Positions 26,337 through 34,540 are shown, counted from the stretch's first letter. The stretch is DNA of 64,000 bases from Bradyrhizobium sp. CCBAU 051011 (GCF_009930815.1 NZ_CP022222.1:4692501-4756500); one strand, 5' to 3'. The notes: generated by a model not told the origin, from the sequence alone. Made by a program: numbers and translations.

Positions 26337-27011
26337 ATGATTCCCTGGGAAAAGATCGACACCGCCCGCATTCCCGGCACCGACGATGAACTCCGCCTGA
26401 AGCGGCGGGGCGAGGAATTCTCGATCATGCTCGGCAGCAACGAGCTGATGAACAGCCGCCTGTCCGGCTCGGAAGAGGCGCTCGCCACGCTCGCAGCAAA
26501 GAAGATCGAGAAGGTCGCCAGCCCGCATATGCTCATCGGCGGCCTCGGCATGGGCTTTACCCTGCGCGCCGCGCTCGCGGTTCTCGGCGGCAAGGCAAGG
26601 ATCGAGGTGGTGGAACTGGTCCCGGCCGTCGTCGCCTGGGCGCGCGGTCCGATGGCCGAAATCTTCGGTGACAGCCTGAATGATCCGCGCGTCACCGTCC
26701 GCGAGGCTGATGTCGCCGAAATCATCCGGTCGCATCGGTCGAAATTCGACGCCATTCTGCTCGACGTCGACAATGGACCGGAGGGGCTGACCCGCAAGGG
26801 CAATGATGCGCTCTACAGCGCAAGCGGATTGAACGCGGCGCGCACAGCGCTGCGGCCGGGAGGCGTGCTGGCGGTCTGGTCTTCCGGCCCCAATGCGGCG
26901 TTCACAAAACGCCTTCGCAGCGCGGGCTTTGACGTCAACGAAATCAACATCCGCGCTACCGGCAAAGGCCGCGGCGTGCGTCACATCATCTGGATTGCAA
27001 GCAAATCGTAG
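26337..27011 (+). CDS. Spermidine-synthase-like class I methyltransferase-fold protein
   Basis: A 224-residue protein with the Rossmann-type fold of spermidine synthases and related methyltransferases. The nucleotide-binding loop LIGGLGMGFTLRAAL is near residues 65-79, followed by the acidic strand end IEVVELVPAVVAWAR and the later motif FDAILLDVDNGPEGL (about 138-152). It lacks the N-terminal beta domain of full spermidine synthases, so polyamine synthesis is not assured; a methyltransferase role is equally possible. The TAG stop (27009-27011) lies inside a palindromic repeat. Confidence 0.72.
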   Translation: MIPWEKIDTARIPGTDDELRLKRRGEEFSIMLGSNELMNSRLSGSEEALATLAAKKIEKVASPHMLIGGLGMGFTLRAALAVLGGKARIEVVELVPAVVAWARGPMAEIFGDSLNDPRVTVREADVAEIIRSHRSKFDAILLDVDNGPEGLTRKGNDALYSASGLNAARTALRPGGVLAVWSSGPNAAFTKRLRSAGFDVNEINIRATGKGRGVRHIIWIASKS

Positions 27012-27092
27012 CCCGGGTGGAGCGCAGCGCAACCCGGGGGCGTACCGATGCTGGTCGAATCCCGGATTACGCTGCGCTCCATCCGGGCTACG
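27007..27092. repeat. Palindromic intergenic repeat, family C, copy 1
   Basis: The arms CGTAGCCCGGGTGGAGCGCA and its near-inverse TGCGCTCCATCCGGGCTACG enclose the element. It overlaps the end of the methyltransferase-like gene and supplies its stop codon. The second copy is at 61429-61510. Confidence 0.88.
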
Positions 27093-27096
27093 AATA

Positions 27097-28011
27097 CTAC
27101 GCCGCCTTCGCCGCCGCGCCATGCGCGTGCTTGTCGATCGCGTCGATGATCTGCGGCCACATCGGGATCGGCAGTGCGTGGCCCATGCCTTCGATCATCA
27201 GCAGCTTTGCGCCGGGGATGGACGCCGCGGTGTCCTTGCCGCCTTCGGGCCGCACCAGCGGGTCGACGGTGCCGTGAATGACCAGCGTCGGCACCTTCAC
27301 CTGAGCCAGCCGTTCCTTGCGGCTGCCCGAGGCCAGCACCGCCCGCAACTGCCGACCGACGCCGGCGGGGTTGAGACCGCGCTCATAGGTGCGTGCGGCG
27401 CGCGCCGGATCGAGCGCCTCGTCCTCAGGAAAGGAGCCGACGCGCAGCACTTTCCAGGTCTTGGCGAAACGCTCGAAATATTCTTCCTTCGATGTTGGCG
27501 GCGGCGCCATCAGCACGGCGGCAGCCTCGCGCGTCGGCGGCGGGATCTTGGGATTGCCCGTGGTGGACATGATCGACGTCAGCGAACGCACCCGCTGCGG
27601 GAACGAGATCGCGATTTCCTGCGCGATCATGCCGCCCATCGACGCGCCGACGAGGTGCGCGGACTGGATGCCGAGCACGTCCATCAGGCCGACGGTGTCC
27701 TTGGCCATGTCGATCAGTCTGTAGGTCGAGGCCACCGGGATCTTCAGGAACCGCTGCTTCAAGAGTTCGAACGGCGTCAGCCGCTTGCCGCCAGTAAAAT
27801 GTGAGGACTTGCCGATGTCGCGATTGTCAAAGCGGATGACGCGAAAGCCGCGCCCGGCGAGCTGGCGGCAGAAATCGTCATCCCAATGGATCATCTGGGC
27901 GCCGAGGCCCATGATCAGGAGCAGCGGTTCCGAAGCCGGATCGCCGAAGATCTCGTAGCAGATGTTGATGCCGTTGGCGCGGGCGATCTGTGGCGGCTGA
28001 TGGGCGAGCAT
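27097..28011 (-). CDS. Alpha/beta hydrolase
   Basis: A 304-residue serine hydrolase. The oxyanion-loop stretch LLLIMGLGAQMIHWDDDF is near residue 30, FDNRDIGKSSHF follows, the nucleophile elbow is GASMGG (about residue 122), the acid Asp is in VIHGTVDPLVRPEGG, and the late His is in EGMGHALP. This set is typical of the aclacinomycin methylesterase/proline-iminopeptidase-like group in proteobacteria. It is convergent with the methyltransferase-like gene and divergent from the PhaE-like gene. The substrate is unknown. Confidence 0.85.
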   Translation of the reverse strand: MLAHQPPQIARANGINICYEIFGDPASEPLLLIMGLGAQMIHWDDDFCRQLAGRGFRVIRFDNRDIGKSSHFTGGKRLTPFELLKQRFLKIPVASTYRLIDMAKDTVGLMDVLGIQSAHLVGASMGGMIAQEIAISFPQRVRSLTSIMSTTGNPKIPPPTREAAAVLMAPPPTSKEEYFERFAKTWKVLRVGSFPEDEALDPARAARTYERGLNPAGVGRQLRAVLASGSRKERLAQVKVPTLVIHGTVDPLVRPEGGKDTAASIPGAKLLMIEGMGHALPIPMWPQIIDAIDKHAHGAAAKAA

Positions 28012-28176
28012 CGCGTGTGTCTTCCCTCACTCAAGTGATACCGGAGCAACTATGGCATGCTTTCCCGCACCGCAGAAGGCTTGGCAGCGGTTGACCGGCC
28101 CGCCGCAACGGTGTGGTATGGGCCAAATACAAGCGAAGCGTGGCAAGCGCTCGTAACCGTCAGGGAGAGGGCGCCA

Positions 28177-28557
28177 ATGGCCGATAAAAGCAACGATCCT
28201 GCCGTGATCTGGCAGACCATGATCGGGGAGATGGAAAAGGGGTTCAACTCCTTTGCCAACCAGGCAATGGCGTCGCCCGAGTTTTCCAAGGTCATGAACC
28301 AGGTCGGTGGCGCCACCGCGGGCGCGCAGAAGCAGCTCGGCGAGCTGATGGAAAAGTATCTCTTGGCGATGAACCTGCCGAGCCGGGCGCAGATGGTCGG
28401 CATGGCCGAGCGCATCCAGGCCATCGAAGGTCAGCTCAATGAGATCAAGGTGCTGCTGCAGCAGGTGCATCATAATTCGCTCGCTCCGGAGAGCGGCTAC
28501 GGCACGCCACGACCGCCGCGCACCAAGCGTCCGCCATCGGAGGGTGAGCAAAAATGA
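28177..28557 (+). CDS. Short PhaE/PhaR-like PHA synthase partner protein
   Basis: A 126-residue, mostly helical protein directly ahead of a class III PHA synthase, overlapping it by 4 bases. The ATG at 28177 follows AGGGAGAGG. It opens DKSNDPAVIWQTMIGEMEKG, then has an alanine- and glutamine-rich helix, and the stretch NLPSRAQMVGMAERIQAIE (about 67-85), which resembles the conserved C-terminal segment of PhaE (and class IV PhaR). The tail is proline- and arginine-rich. True PhaE proteins are about 350 residues, so this looks like a minimal version. The identity is inferred from position and that segment. Confidence 0.65.
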   Translation: MADKSNDPAVIWQTMIGEMEKGFNSFANQAMASPEFSKVMNQVGGATAGAQKQLGELMEKYLLAMNLPSRAQMVGMAERIQAIEGQLNEIKVLLQQVHHNSLAPESGYGTPRPPRTKRPPSEGEQK

Positions 28558-29636
28558 ACGCTCCCACCGGTCTCGATTTCGCCTCCATCTCGGAGCGGGT
28601 CCAGTCCGAGGTGCAGCGCGCGATCCAGCGCAGCATCAAGGGCGTTGAATATTTTTCTTCGTCGGGTCCCTCGCTCGGTTCGACGCCGAAGGACATCCTG
28701 GCCGTTCGCGGCACCATGAACCTCTACCACTACCGCCCCATTGCGGATGAAATCTACCGCGTGCCGATCCTGATCGTGATGGCGACCACCAATCGCGGCT
28801 ACATCCTCGACATGGTGCCCGGCCAGAGCTTCATCGAGTTTCTCCTGAAGCGCGGCTACGACGTCTACATGCTGGATTGGACCGCGCCGAAGCCGGAAGA
28901 GAAAAGCCTGCGGATGGAGGACTACGTTCTCGACTTCATTCCGGATTGCGTCCGCCGCGTGCAGCAGGATTCCGGCGAACGCGACGTCACCGTGATCGGC
29001 TATTGCTTCGGCGGCGTGCTGTCGCTGCTATATGGCTCGATCTTCAATGACGGGCCGATGAAGAACCTGATCTGCTTCACCACGCCGATCGATTTCCGGG
29101 AGATGAAGCTGTTCCAGAATTTCTCCGACCGCCGCTATTTCGACGTCGACCGCCTCGTCGACAGCGTCGGCAACGTGCCGCCGGAAATGATCCTGTCCTC
29201 GTTCGAGATGCTGCGGCCGGCCTCGCGCACCGTCAGCCAGGTGCAATTGTGGGAAAACATCTGGAACGACGAGTTCGTGAAATCCTACCGGATGTTCGAC
29301 CGCTGGGCGACCGATACGCTGCCGCTGGCCGGAGAGTATTTCCGCGACATCACCAAGAACCTGATGTGGGACAACAAGCTCTATAACGACGCCATGTCGG
29401 TCGGCGGCCGCGCCGCGGATCTTTCCAAGATCACGGTGCCGATCCTGCATGCGGTCGCCGAGCACGATCACATCGTGCCCTATGACGCCGCCAAGCACCT
29501 GATCGCCAAGGTCGGCTCGACCGACAAGGAAGAGGTGATGCTGAAGGGCGGCCACGTCAGCCTCGTCGCCGGCGCCAACGCCATCAAGCGGCTGTGGCCG
29601 AAACTGGATTCCTGGCTAGGTAAGAGATCAACATGA
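28554..29636 (+). CDS. phaC: Class III poly(3-hydroxyalkanoate) synthase subunit PhaC
   Basis: Polymerises (R)-3-hydroxyacyl-CoA into polyhydroxyalkanoate at the granule surface. At 360 residues it is class III length (about 355), not the near 590 of class I. The lipase-like box is GYCFGG with Cys151 as nucleophile; Asp305 (AEHDHIVP) and His334 (GGHVSLVAG) complete the triad, nearly the spacing of Allochromatium PhaC (149/302/331). The tryptophan-containing MLDWTAPKPEE stretch is typical. Its ATG overlaps the PhaE-like stop and its own stop overlaps the GNAT start, each by 4 bases, so all three are translationally coupled. Confidence 0.95.
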   Translation: MNAPTGLDFASISERVQSEVQRAIQRSIKGVEYFSSSGPSLGSTPKDILAVRGTMNLYHYRPIADEIYRVPILIVMATTNRGYILDMVPGQSFIEFLLKRGYDVYMLDWTAPKPEEKSLRMEDYVLDFIPDCVRRVQQDSGERDVTVIGYCFGGVLSLLYGSIFNDGPMKNLICFTTPIDFREMKLFQNFSDRRYFDVDRLVDSVGNVPPEMILSSFEMLRPASRTVSQVQLWENIWNDEFVKSYRMFDRWATDTLPLAGEYFRDITKNLMWDNKLYNDAMSVGGRAADLSKITVPILHAVAEHDHIVPYDAAKHLIAKVGSTDKEEVMLKGGHVSLVAGANAIKRLWPKLDSWLGKRST

Positions 29637-30226
29637 GCGAGACACGTTCCTATCCCCGCCACGTCAAGACCGACGCGGGCGACATCGAATTTCGCCTGAT
29701 GTCGCGCGCCGACGAGCCGGCGGTGCTGGCGTTTGCACAACAGCTGCCGACGCATGATCTGCTGTTCCTGCCGCGCAATATCAGCCAGCCCAAAGTGCTG
29801 TCGGCCTGGGTCAACGAGATCGAACGCGGCGCCATCGTCAGCCTGCTGGCAGTGAAGGGCGGGACGGTGGTCGGCTGCGGCACCCTGGTGCGGGACCCGC
29901 ATTCCTGGTCGCCGCATGTCGGCGAGATCCGGATGGTGGTCTCGCTGGATGTCCGCGGGCAGGGGGTTGGCCGGGCGCTGTCGCAGGAGACCTTTGCCCT
30001 CGCTTTGGGCGCCGGCATGGAGAAGCTGTCGGTCCAGATGACGGTCGACCAGCAGGCGGCGATCACGCTGTTCGAAAGCCTGGGCTTCAAGGCCGAGGCC
30101 CTGCTGCGGGACCACGTCCGGGACGTCGACGGCAAGAAGCACGATATCGTCGTGCTCGGGCACAATGTGGCGCAGGTCCGGGCGCAGCTCGAGGCGTATG
30201 GGGTCCCCGGGGCGGTGCAGCACTGA
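29633..30226 (+). CDS. GNAT family N-acetyltransferase coupled to phaC
   Basis: A 197-residue GNAT protein. The acetyl-CoA-binding motif A is visible as VSLDVRGQGVGRALSQE (about residues 103-119), after VGEIRMVV. A late LFESLGFKAEALLRDHV matches the usual C-terminal pattern, and VDGKKHDIVVLGHN closes the domain. The first 60 residues (SRADEPAVLAFAQQLPTHDL) are family-like. The start overlaps the PhaC stop as ATGA, so it is made with the polymerase; whether it acetylates PhaC, the partner protein, a granule protein or a small molecule is unknown. Confidence 0.88.
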   Translation: MSETRSYPRHVKTDAGDIEFRLMSRADEPAVLAFAQQLPTHDLLFLPRNISQPKVLSAWVNEIERGAIVSLLAVKGGTVVGCGTLVRDPHSWSPHVGEIRMVVSLDVRGQGVGRALSQETFALALGAGMEKLSVQMTVDQQAAITLFESLGFKAEALLRDHVRDVDGKKHDIVVLGHNVAQVRAQLEAYGVPGAVQH

Positions 30227-30342
30227 GGGCCAACCACAAAATCGCGAAACAACCCCATGCACAGTAGGCGGGGTCGCTCCGGCATTAGCCTAAAGTGGAA
30301 TTTTTGCTGGTTTCGTGGGCACATCGCTCACCCTTCAGGCTA

Positions 30343-30358
30343 ATCACGAATTCGTGAT
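30343..30358. promoter_or_regulatory. Perfect 16-bp palindrome upstream of the phasin gene (site 1)
   Basis: ATCACGAATTCGTGAT is an exact palindrome centred at 30350.5. It lies 119 bases ahead of the phasin start and 8 bases from a second perfect palindrome. A dimeric regulator is the likely partner. Confidence 0.55.
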
Positions 30359-30366
30359 ATCGCGCT

Positions 30367-30382
30367 GCAACATTAATGTTGC
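30367..30382. promoter_or_regulatory. Perfect 16-bp palindrome upstream of the phasin gene (site 2, PhaR-like)
   Basis: GCAACATTAATGTTGC is an exact palindrome centred at 30374.5, 24 bases from site 1. Its TGCA/TGC-rich ends (CTGCAACA and TGTTGCG) resemble the TGC-rich sites bound by alphaproteobacterial PhaR, the PHA-responsive repressor of phasin genes. The assignment is by resemblance only. Confidence 0.55.
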
Positions 30383-30476
30383 GTCGCACCATTAACTATG
30401 GCATAACACTCGTGCCCCGGGCCAATCCGGACGGGGTGAGCCCCGTTGCTCAAACCTGAGGATGGAGAGACCCCCA

Positions 30477-30953
30477 ATGACCACCGATACCAATTCCGTG
30501 CTGAACACCGTCAAGGAAGCCTTCGCGCCCGTCACCGAGGCGTTCACCAAGCTCCAGAACCTGGAAGTTCCGGAAGCCGCCCGTGAGTTCGTGAAGAAGC
30601 AGGCCGAGACCGCGAAGGTTCGTGCTGCCGACTTCCATGCCGGTTCCGAGAAGGTCACCGCCGCGATCGAGACCGCTGTTGCCGGTTCGGTCACCGAGGC
30701 CGCCAAGATCAGCCGCAACATTCAGCAGGCGCTGTACCAGGACGCGGAAGCGTTCTTCGCCGGCATCGACAAGCTCGCTTCGGCCAAGTCGCTGAGCGAA
30801 GCCGCCCAGATCCAGTCGGACCTGGTCCGTGCGCGCGGCGAAGTGCTCGTCTCGCGGGCGAAGGCCTCCACCGAGTATCTCGGCAAGCTCGTCGCCGACG
30901 GTGCCAAGACCGCGCAGGACAATTTCTCCAAGGTCTATTCCAAGACCGCCTGA
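30477..30953 (+). CDS. Phasin (PHA granule-associated protein)
   Basis: A 158-residue phasin of the phasin_2 type, coating polyhydroxyalkanoate granules and setting their size and number. It is all helix-forming, rich in Ala, Lys and Glu, with AFTKLQNLEVPEAAREFVKK near residue 25 and the familiar EAFFAGIDKLASAKSL stretch in the second half, ending DNFSKVYSKTA. The ATG at 30477 has GGAGAGA ahead. It is a single-gene unit: two palindromes lie upstream and a perfect hairpin terminator follows 29 bases after the stop. Its place beside phaC supports the assignment. Confidence 0.92.
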   Translation: MTTDTNSVLNTVKEAFAPVTEAFTKLQNLEVPEAAREFVKKQAETAKVRAADFHAGSEKVTAAIETAVAGSVTEAAKISRNIQQALYQDAEAFFAGIDKLASAKSLSEAAQIQSDLVRARGEVLVSRAKASTEYLGKLVADGAKTAQDNFSKVYSKTA

Positions 30954-30981
30954 TCGCGATCGCCTGATAACTGCCCAATTC

Positions 30982-31010
30982 GAAGGCCCGCTTAAGCGGG
31001 CCTTCTTTTT
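30982..31010 (+). terminator. Rho-independent terminator of the phasin gene
   Basis: The 24-bp palindrome GAAGGCCCGCTT/AAGCGGGCCTTC (30982-31005) is followed by TTTTT. It is the strongest terminator in the window and fits a highly expressed gene. Confidence 0.92.
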
Positions 31011-31044
31011 GTCGGGCGTCGGCATAGATCAATGCTGCATCCTC

Positions 31045-31194
31045 CTCCGTCATTGCCTGCGACAAACGCGAAGCGTTTGCGCAAGGGAGCGAAGCGGACG
31101 ACTTGTCTGACGAAGCTCCGCGAGAAGGCGGAAGCAATCCACCTTTCCGCCCGCGGTGAGATGGATTGCTTCGCTGCGCTCGCAAATGACGGAG
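31045..31194. repeat. Palindromic intergenic repeat, family A, copy 2 (long form)
   Basis: It starts CTCCGTCATTGCCTGCGAC and ends CGCTCGCAAATGACGGAG. Compared with copy 1 it carries an extra inner block with the small palindrome AAACGCGAAGCGTTT. The first 47 bases are identical to copy 6 at 57969. Confidence 0.88.
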
Positions 31195-31232
31195 TAAGCT
31201 GACGCAGGCGCGAATCTCCTTCGAAAGCCGTC

Positions 31233-32519
31233 ATGACGCTTCCCGCCACCTTCGTCATCGACACGCCCGGCGACGCCGCCCGCGCCGCCGAGCTGCGGCG
31301 CGTGAAGTTGCTGGCGACGGGGGTGCTGGCGGCGACGTTTGTCGTTTTCCTTGGCGCGAAGGCGTTGGTGCCGATGCATCCGGTCTTCGGCTTTATCGCC
31401 GCCTTTGCCGAGGCTGCGACCATCGGCGGTCTCGCTGACTGGTACGCCGTGGTGGCGCTGTTCAAGCGGCCATTGGGCCTGCCGATCCCGCACACTGCGA
31501 TCATCCAGAGCAACCAGCACCGCATCGCCGACAAGCTCGGCGAATTCATCGAGCAGCATTTCCTGGAGGCCGCGCCCGTCGAAGCCAAGCTGCGGCAGAT
31601 CGATTTCGGCTCGTTCATCGCCGACTGGCTGCGCGACCGCAAGCGCAGCGAGGATCTCGCGCGGTTTGCGTTGCGGCTGCTGCCGGAAGCGTTCGCGGCG
31701 ACGGAGAATTCCGGGCTGGTGACCTTCGTCAGCCGGCGCATCACCGCGCAACTGATGGCGATCGATCTCGCGCCGCTCGCCGCCGGCACCTTGCGCGCGT
31801 TCGTGAAGGAGGGCAGGCACCGAGGTCTGCTCGATGATCTCCTCCGCGGCGTGCATGAGACGATGACGCAGGCCGAGACGATGGCGATGATCCGCGAAAA
31901 GATCCGCGCCGAATTACCGACGCTCTTAAAACTCTATCGCGCCGACAAGTTTCTGGTGAACAAGATCGTGGCTTCCGCCACCGCTTTTTTCGACGAAGTC
32001 CGTAACGATCCGGCTCATCCGTTCCGTGGCGAGTTCGATCGGATGGTGCTGACCTTCGTCGATCGGCTCGGCACCGATCCTGTTTATGCCGAACGCATCC
32101 AGGGCCTGAAGCGCGATCTGCTGGCGCGTCCCGAACTGACCAGCCTTGCGCGCCACATTTGGGAGAATACGCGATCGTTCTTCGAGCGCAGCGCGTCAGG
32201 CGAGACGCAGGTGCTGGAGCAATATCTCGTGCGCATGTTCGTAACAGCCGGCGAGGCCTTGGCCGGCGATGTCGAACTGCGTACCGAAATCAACCAGGGT
32301 CTCGTTGCGGTGATGCGCACCGTGGTCGCCGAACAGAAGAGCGGCGTCTCCACCTTCATCTCCGATCAGGTGAAATCCTGGGACATGGGGCAGCTGATCG
32401 CGCTGATCGAAATCAACATCGGCCGCGATCTGCAATACATCCGCTTCAACGGCTCGCTGATCGGCGGGCTTGCAGGATTGGCGCTCTACACCCTCGAATA
32501 CCTGCTTCGGTTGCTGTGA
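31233..32519 (+). CDS. DUF445 family membrane-associated protein
   Basis: A 428-residue DUF445 protein of unknown function. A hydrophobic helix at about residues 26-44 leads into the family signature FIAAFAEAATIGGLADWYAV and VVALFKRPLGLPIPHTAI, which is the best-conserved part. The middle is a long helical cytoplasmic or periplasmic domain, and a last hydrophobic stretch (GLAGLALYTLEYLLRLL) anchors the C-terminus. DUF445 proteins are found across bacteria, including Bacillus YheB. It starts 39 bases after a repeat and is probably expressed on its own. Confidence 0.9.
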   Translation: MTLPATFVIDTPGDAARAAELRRVKLLATGVLAATFVVFLGAKALVPMHPVFGFIAAFAEAATIGGLADWYAVVALFKRPLGLPIPHTAIIQSNQHRIADKLGEFIEQHFLEAAPVEAKLRQIDFGSFIADWLRDRKRSEDLARFALRLLPEAFAATENSGLVTFVSRRITAQLMAIDLAPLAAGTLRAFVKEGRHRGLLDDLLRGVHETMTQAETMAMIREKIRAELPTLLKLYRADKFLVNKIVASATAFFDEVRNDPAHPFRGEFDRMVLTFVDRLGTDPVYAERIQGLKRDLLARPELTSLARHIWENTRSFFERSASGETQVLEQYLVRMFVTAGEALAGDVELRTEINQGLVAVMRTVVAEQKSGVSTFISDQVKSWDMGQLIALIEINIGRDLQYIRFNGSLIGGLAGLALYTLEYLLRLL

Positions 32520-32708
32520 CTAATTCATCACGACAACGCTTTTACTTGTCCCAAGTGTGATCTGGCCCGCTTGCAAGAGCAAAATCGGTTCCTTAGCTTT
32601 TTATGGAGCCATGTTGCGCTGCGGAACGATTCTGCTGCGTTTGCGTCTACTTAACTGAACCAGTGGCCGGCTGCCGCGACGTAAGGGGCCGACCCGAGAG
32701 GAGACATA

Positions 32709-33479
32709 ATGTCCGTTGCTGCACAGACGCTTTCGCCGCCGTCCAGAACCCTGATGTTTCTGGAGGGACGAGCGATTTCCGAATTAGGTGCGTTTCTTGG
32801 TGCATTGCCGCTCCTGAGTCTCGCGCCGCGCGGCGATGGTCATCCGGTGCTGGTGTTGCCCGGGCTTGTCGCTTCCGATACGTCGACGCGGCCGCTACGC
32901 AGCTTCTTGCGCAATCGCGGCTACGCCGTCTCAGGCTGGCGCCAGGGCCGCAATCTCGGTCTGCGCCATGGCGTGCAGAACGCGATGGTCGATCTCGTGC
33001 AGGAGTTGAACGATACACATGGCCGCAAGGTCTCGCTGGTCGGCTGGAGCCTCGGCGGCCTCTACGCGCGCCAGCTCGCCAAGATGATGCCGGAGCGCGT
33101 GCGCTCGGTGATTACGCTCGGCAGCCCGTTTGCGTCGGGCCCGAAGGCGACTAACGCCTGGCGCGTCTACGAGATCGCGAGCGGCCGCCGCGCCGACGAA
33201 GAGGATGCCCGTTTCGGCGGCGCGCTGTCTTCGACGCCGCCGGTGCCGACCACCGCCATCTTCAGCCGCACCGACGGCATCTGCGCCTGGCAGGGCTGCA
33301 TGGAGCAGACCTCGGCGACGTCAGAGAGCATCGAAGTCGAGAGCAGCCATTGCGGCATGGGCCATCATCCGGCCGCCGTCTACGCGGTTGCCGATCGATT
33401 GGCGCAGCCGGAAGGCGAGTGGGCGCCGTTCGATCGGAGCGGCTGGCGCGGCCTGGTTTATCCGAACCCGCATCGCTAG
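32709..33479 (+). CDS. Alpha/beta hydrolase, paralogue of the one at 19286
   Basis: A 256-residue hydrolase with elbow GWSLGG after RKVSLV, start preceded by GAGAGGAGA. It shares with the hydrolase at 19286 the opening APRGDGHPVL, the ARQLAKMMPERVRSVITLGSPFA stretch (in parts), SRTDGI and a C-terminal AVADRLAQPEGEW. A late cysteine- and histidine-rich segment, ESSHCGMGHHPAAVYA, holds the likely catalytic His. There is no signal peptide. The duplicated hydrolases bracket the storage-lipid and PHA genes. The 189 bases ahead of it hold no gene that I can see. Confidence 0.85.
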   Translation: MSVAAQTLSPPSRTLMFLEGRAISELGAFLGALPLLSLAPRGDGHPVLVLPGLVASDTSTRPLRSFLRNRGYAVSGWRQGRNLGLRHGVQNAMVDLVQELNDTHGRKVSLVGWSLGGLYARQLAKMMPERVRSVITLGSPFASGPKATNAWRVYEIASGRRADEEDARFGGALSSTPPVPTTAIFSRTDGICAWQGCMEQTSATSESIEVESSHCGMGHHPAAVYAVADRLAQPEGEWAPFDRSGWRGLVYPNPHR

Positions 33480-33506
33480 CCGGCTCGCGCGCCGGGCGCT
33501 CTTTAG

Positions 33507-33607
33507 CCTCGCCCGGTGAGGGGGCTATCCGCGTACTCCCGTCTATCTCGTTTGCGGAAGCAGCCCCTCATCCCGACCTTCTCCCCGGACGCGGGGAGAA
33601 GGAGAAG
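33507..33607. repeat. Palindromic intergenic repeat, family F, copy 2 (RIME-like)
   Basis: It has CCTCGCCCGGTGAGGG at one end and CCCCTCATCCCGACC with the hairpin CTCCCCGGACGCGGGGAG at the other, the same building blocks as at 3561-3702. It lies just ahead of paaX. Confidence 0.65.
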
Positions 33608-33652
33608 AGCGACCGTTGTCGCTATCCCAAAAAACGCGCTATGCCTTGACGC

Positions 33653-34522
33653 ATGCCGCCGCCGCTTGCCCGCATTATCCAGCAGTTGAAGCGCGAACCG
33701 TCGCGCACCGGCTCCATCGTTATCACAGTGTTCGGCGATGCCATTGTGCCGCGCGGCGGCTCGGTCTGGCTCGGCACGCTGCTGGAATTCTTCGAGCAGC
33801 TAGACATCGACGCCAGCGTGGTGCGTACCGCGATGTCGCGGCTGACCGCGGACGGCTGGTTCGAGCGCAGCAAGATCGGTCGCAATAGCTTCTATCGTCT
33901 GGTGCAGAGTGGGCGGCAAACTTTTGATATCGCAACGAAACACATCTATGGCCCGCCGGCCTCCGACTGGACCGGGCGGTTCGAACTGCTGCTGATCGGC
34001 AATGGCGAAGACCGCGACGCTTCGCGCGAGGCGCTGAAGAATGCAGGCTTCGGCAGTCCGCTGCCGGGCGTGTGGGTAGCGCCGTCGGGCGTGCCGGTGC
34101 CGGAAGAAGCCGCGAGCGCCATTCGCCTCGAAGTCTCCGCCGAAGACGACAGTGGCCGGCGCCTGCTCAGCGAGAGCTGGCCGCTGCATCGCACCGCGGA
34201 CGCCTATCAGAAGTTCATGAAAACCTTCGCGCCGCTACGGGAGTGGATCGGCCGTGGCGAGCGGCTGACGGAAGCCGACGCCTTTACCGCGCGTGTGCTG
34301 CTGATCCACCATTACCGCCGCGTCGTGCTGCGCGACCCGCTATTGCCGACCGCACTGTTGCCCGCGGACTGGCCGGGCAGGGCGGCCCGGAGGCTCTGCG
34401 GCGAAATCTATCGCGCGCTGCTTCCCGCGTCCGAACAATGGCTTGACCGCCATGCCACCAACGAAAGCGGCCCCTTGCCAAAGCCCGGCGCGGAACTTTC
34501 GAAGCGCTTTGGCGATCCGTAA
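33653..34522 (+). CDS. paaX: PaaX family transcriptional repressor of phenylacetate degradation
   Basis: GntR-like regulator of 289 residues that in other bacteria represses paa genes until phenylacetyl-CoA binds. The N-terminal winged-helix part reads VITVFGDAIVPRGGSVWLG and VVRTAMSRLTADGWFERSKIG (about residues 22-75), both highly typical. The middle PaaX domain has WTGRFELLLIGNG and GSPLPGVWVAPSG, and the C-terminal domain has ARVLLIHHYRRVVLRDPLLP. It stands just ahead of paaA in the same direction, with a 75-base AT-rich gap that carries the paaA promoter, its likely target. Confidence 0.94.
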   Translation: MPPPLARIIQQLKREPSRTGSIVITVFGDAIVPRGGSVWLGTLLEFFEQLDIDASVVRTAMSRLTADGWFERSKIGRNSFYRLVQSGRQTFDIATKHIYGPPASDWTGRFELLLIGNGEDRDASREALKNAGFGSPLPGVWVAPSGVPVPEEAASAIRLEVSAEDDSGRRLLSESWPLHRTADAYQKFMKTFAPLREWIGRGERLTEADAFTARVLLIHHYRRVVLRDPLLPTALLPADWPGRAARRLCGEIYRALLPASEQWLDRHATNESGPLPKPGAELSKRFGDP

Positions 34523-34540
34523 ATATGTTACAGAATTATA

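Noticed and set aside
26337..27011. Firm naming as spermidine synthase SpeE
   Set aside because: The N-terminal domain of full-length spermidine synthases is missing, so only the fold is claimed.
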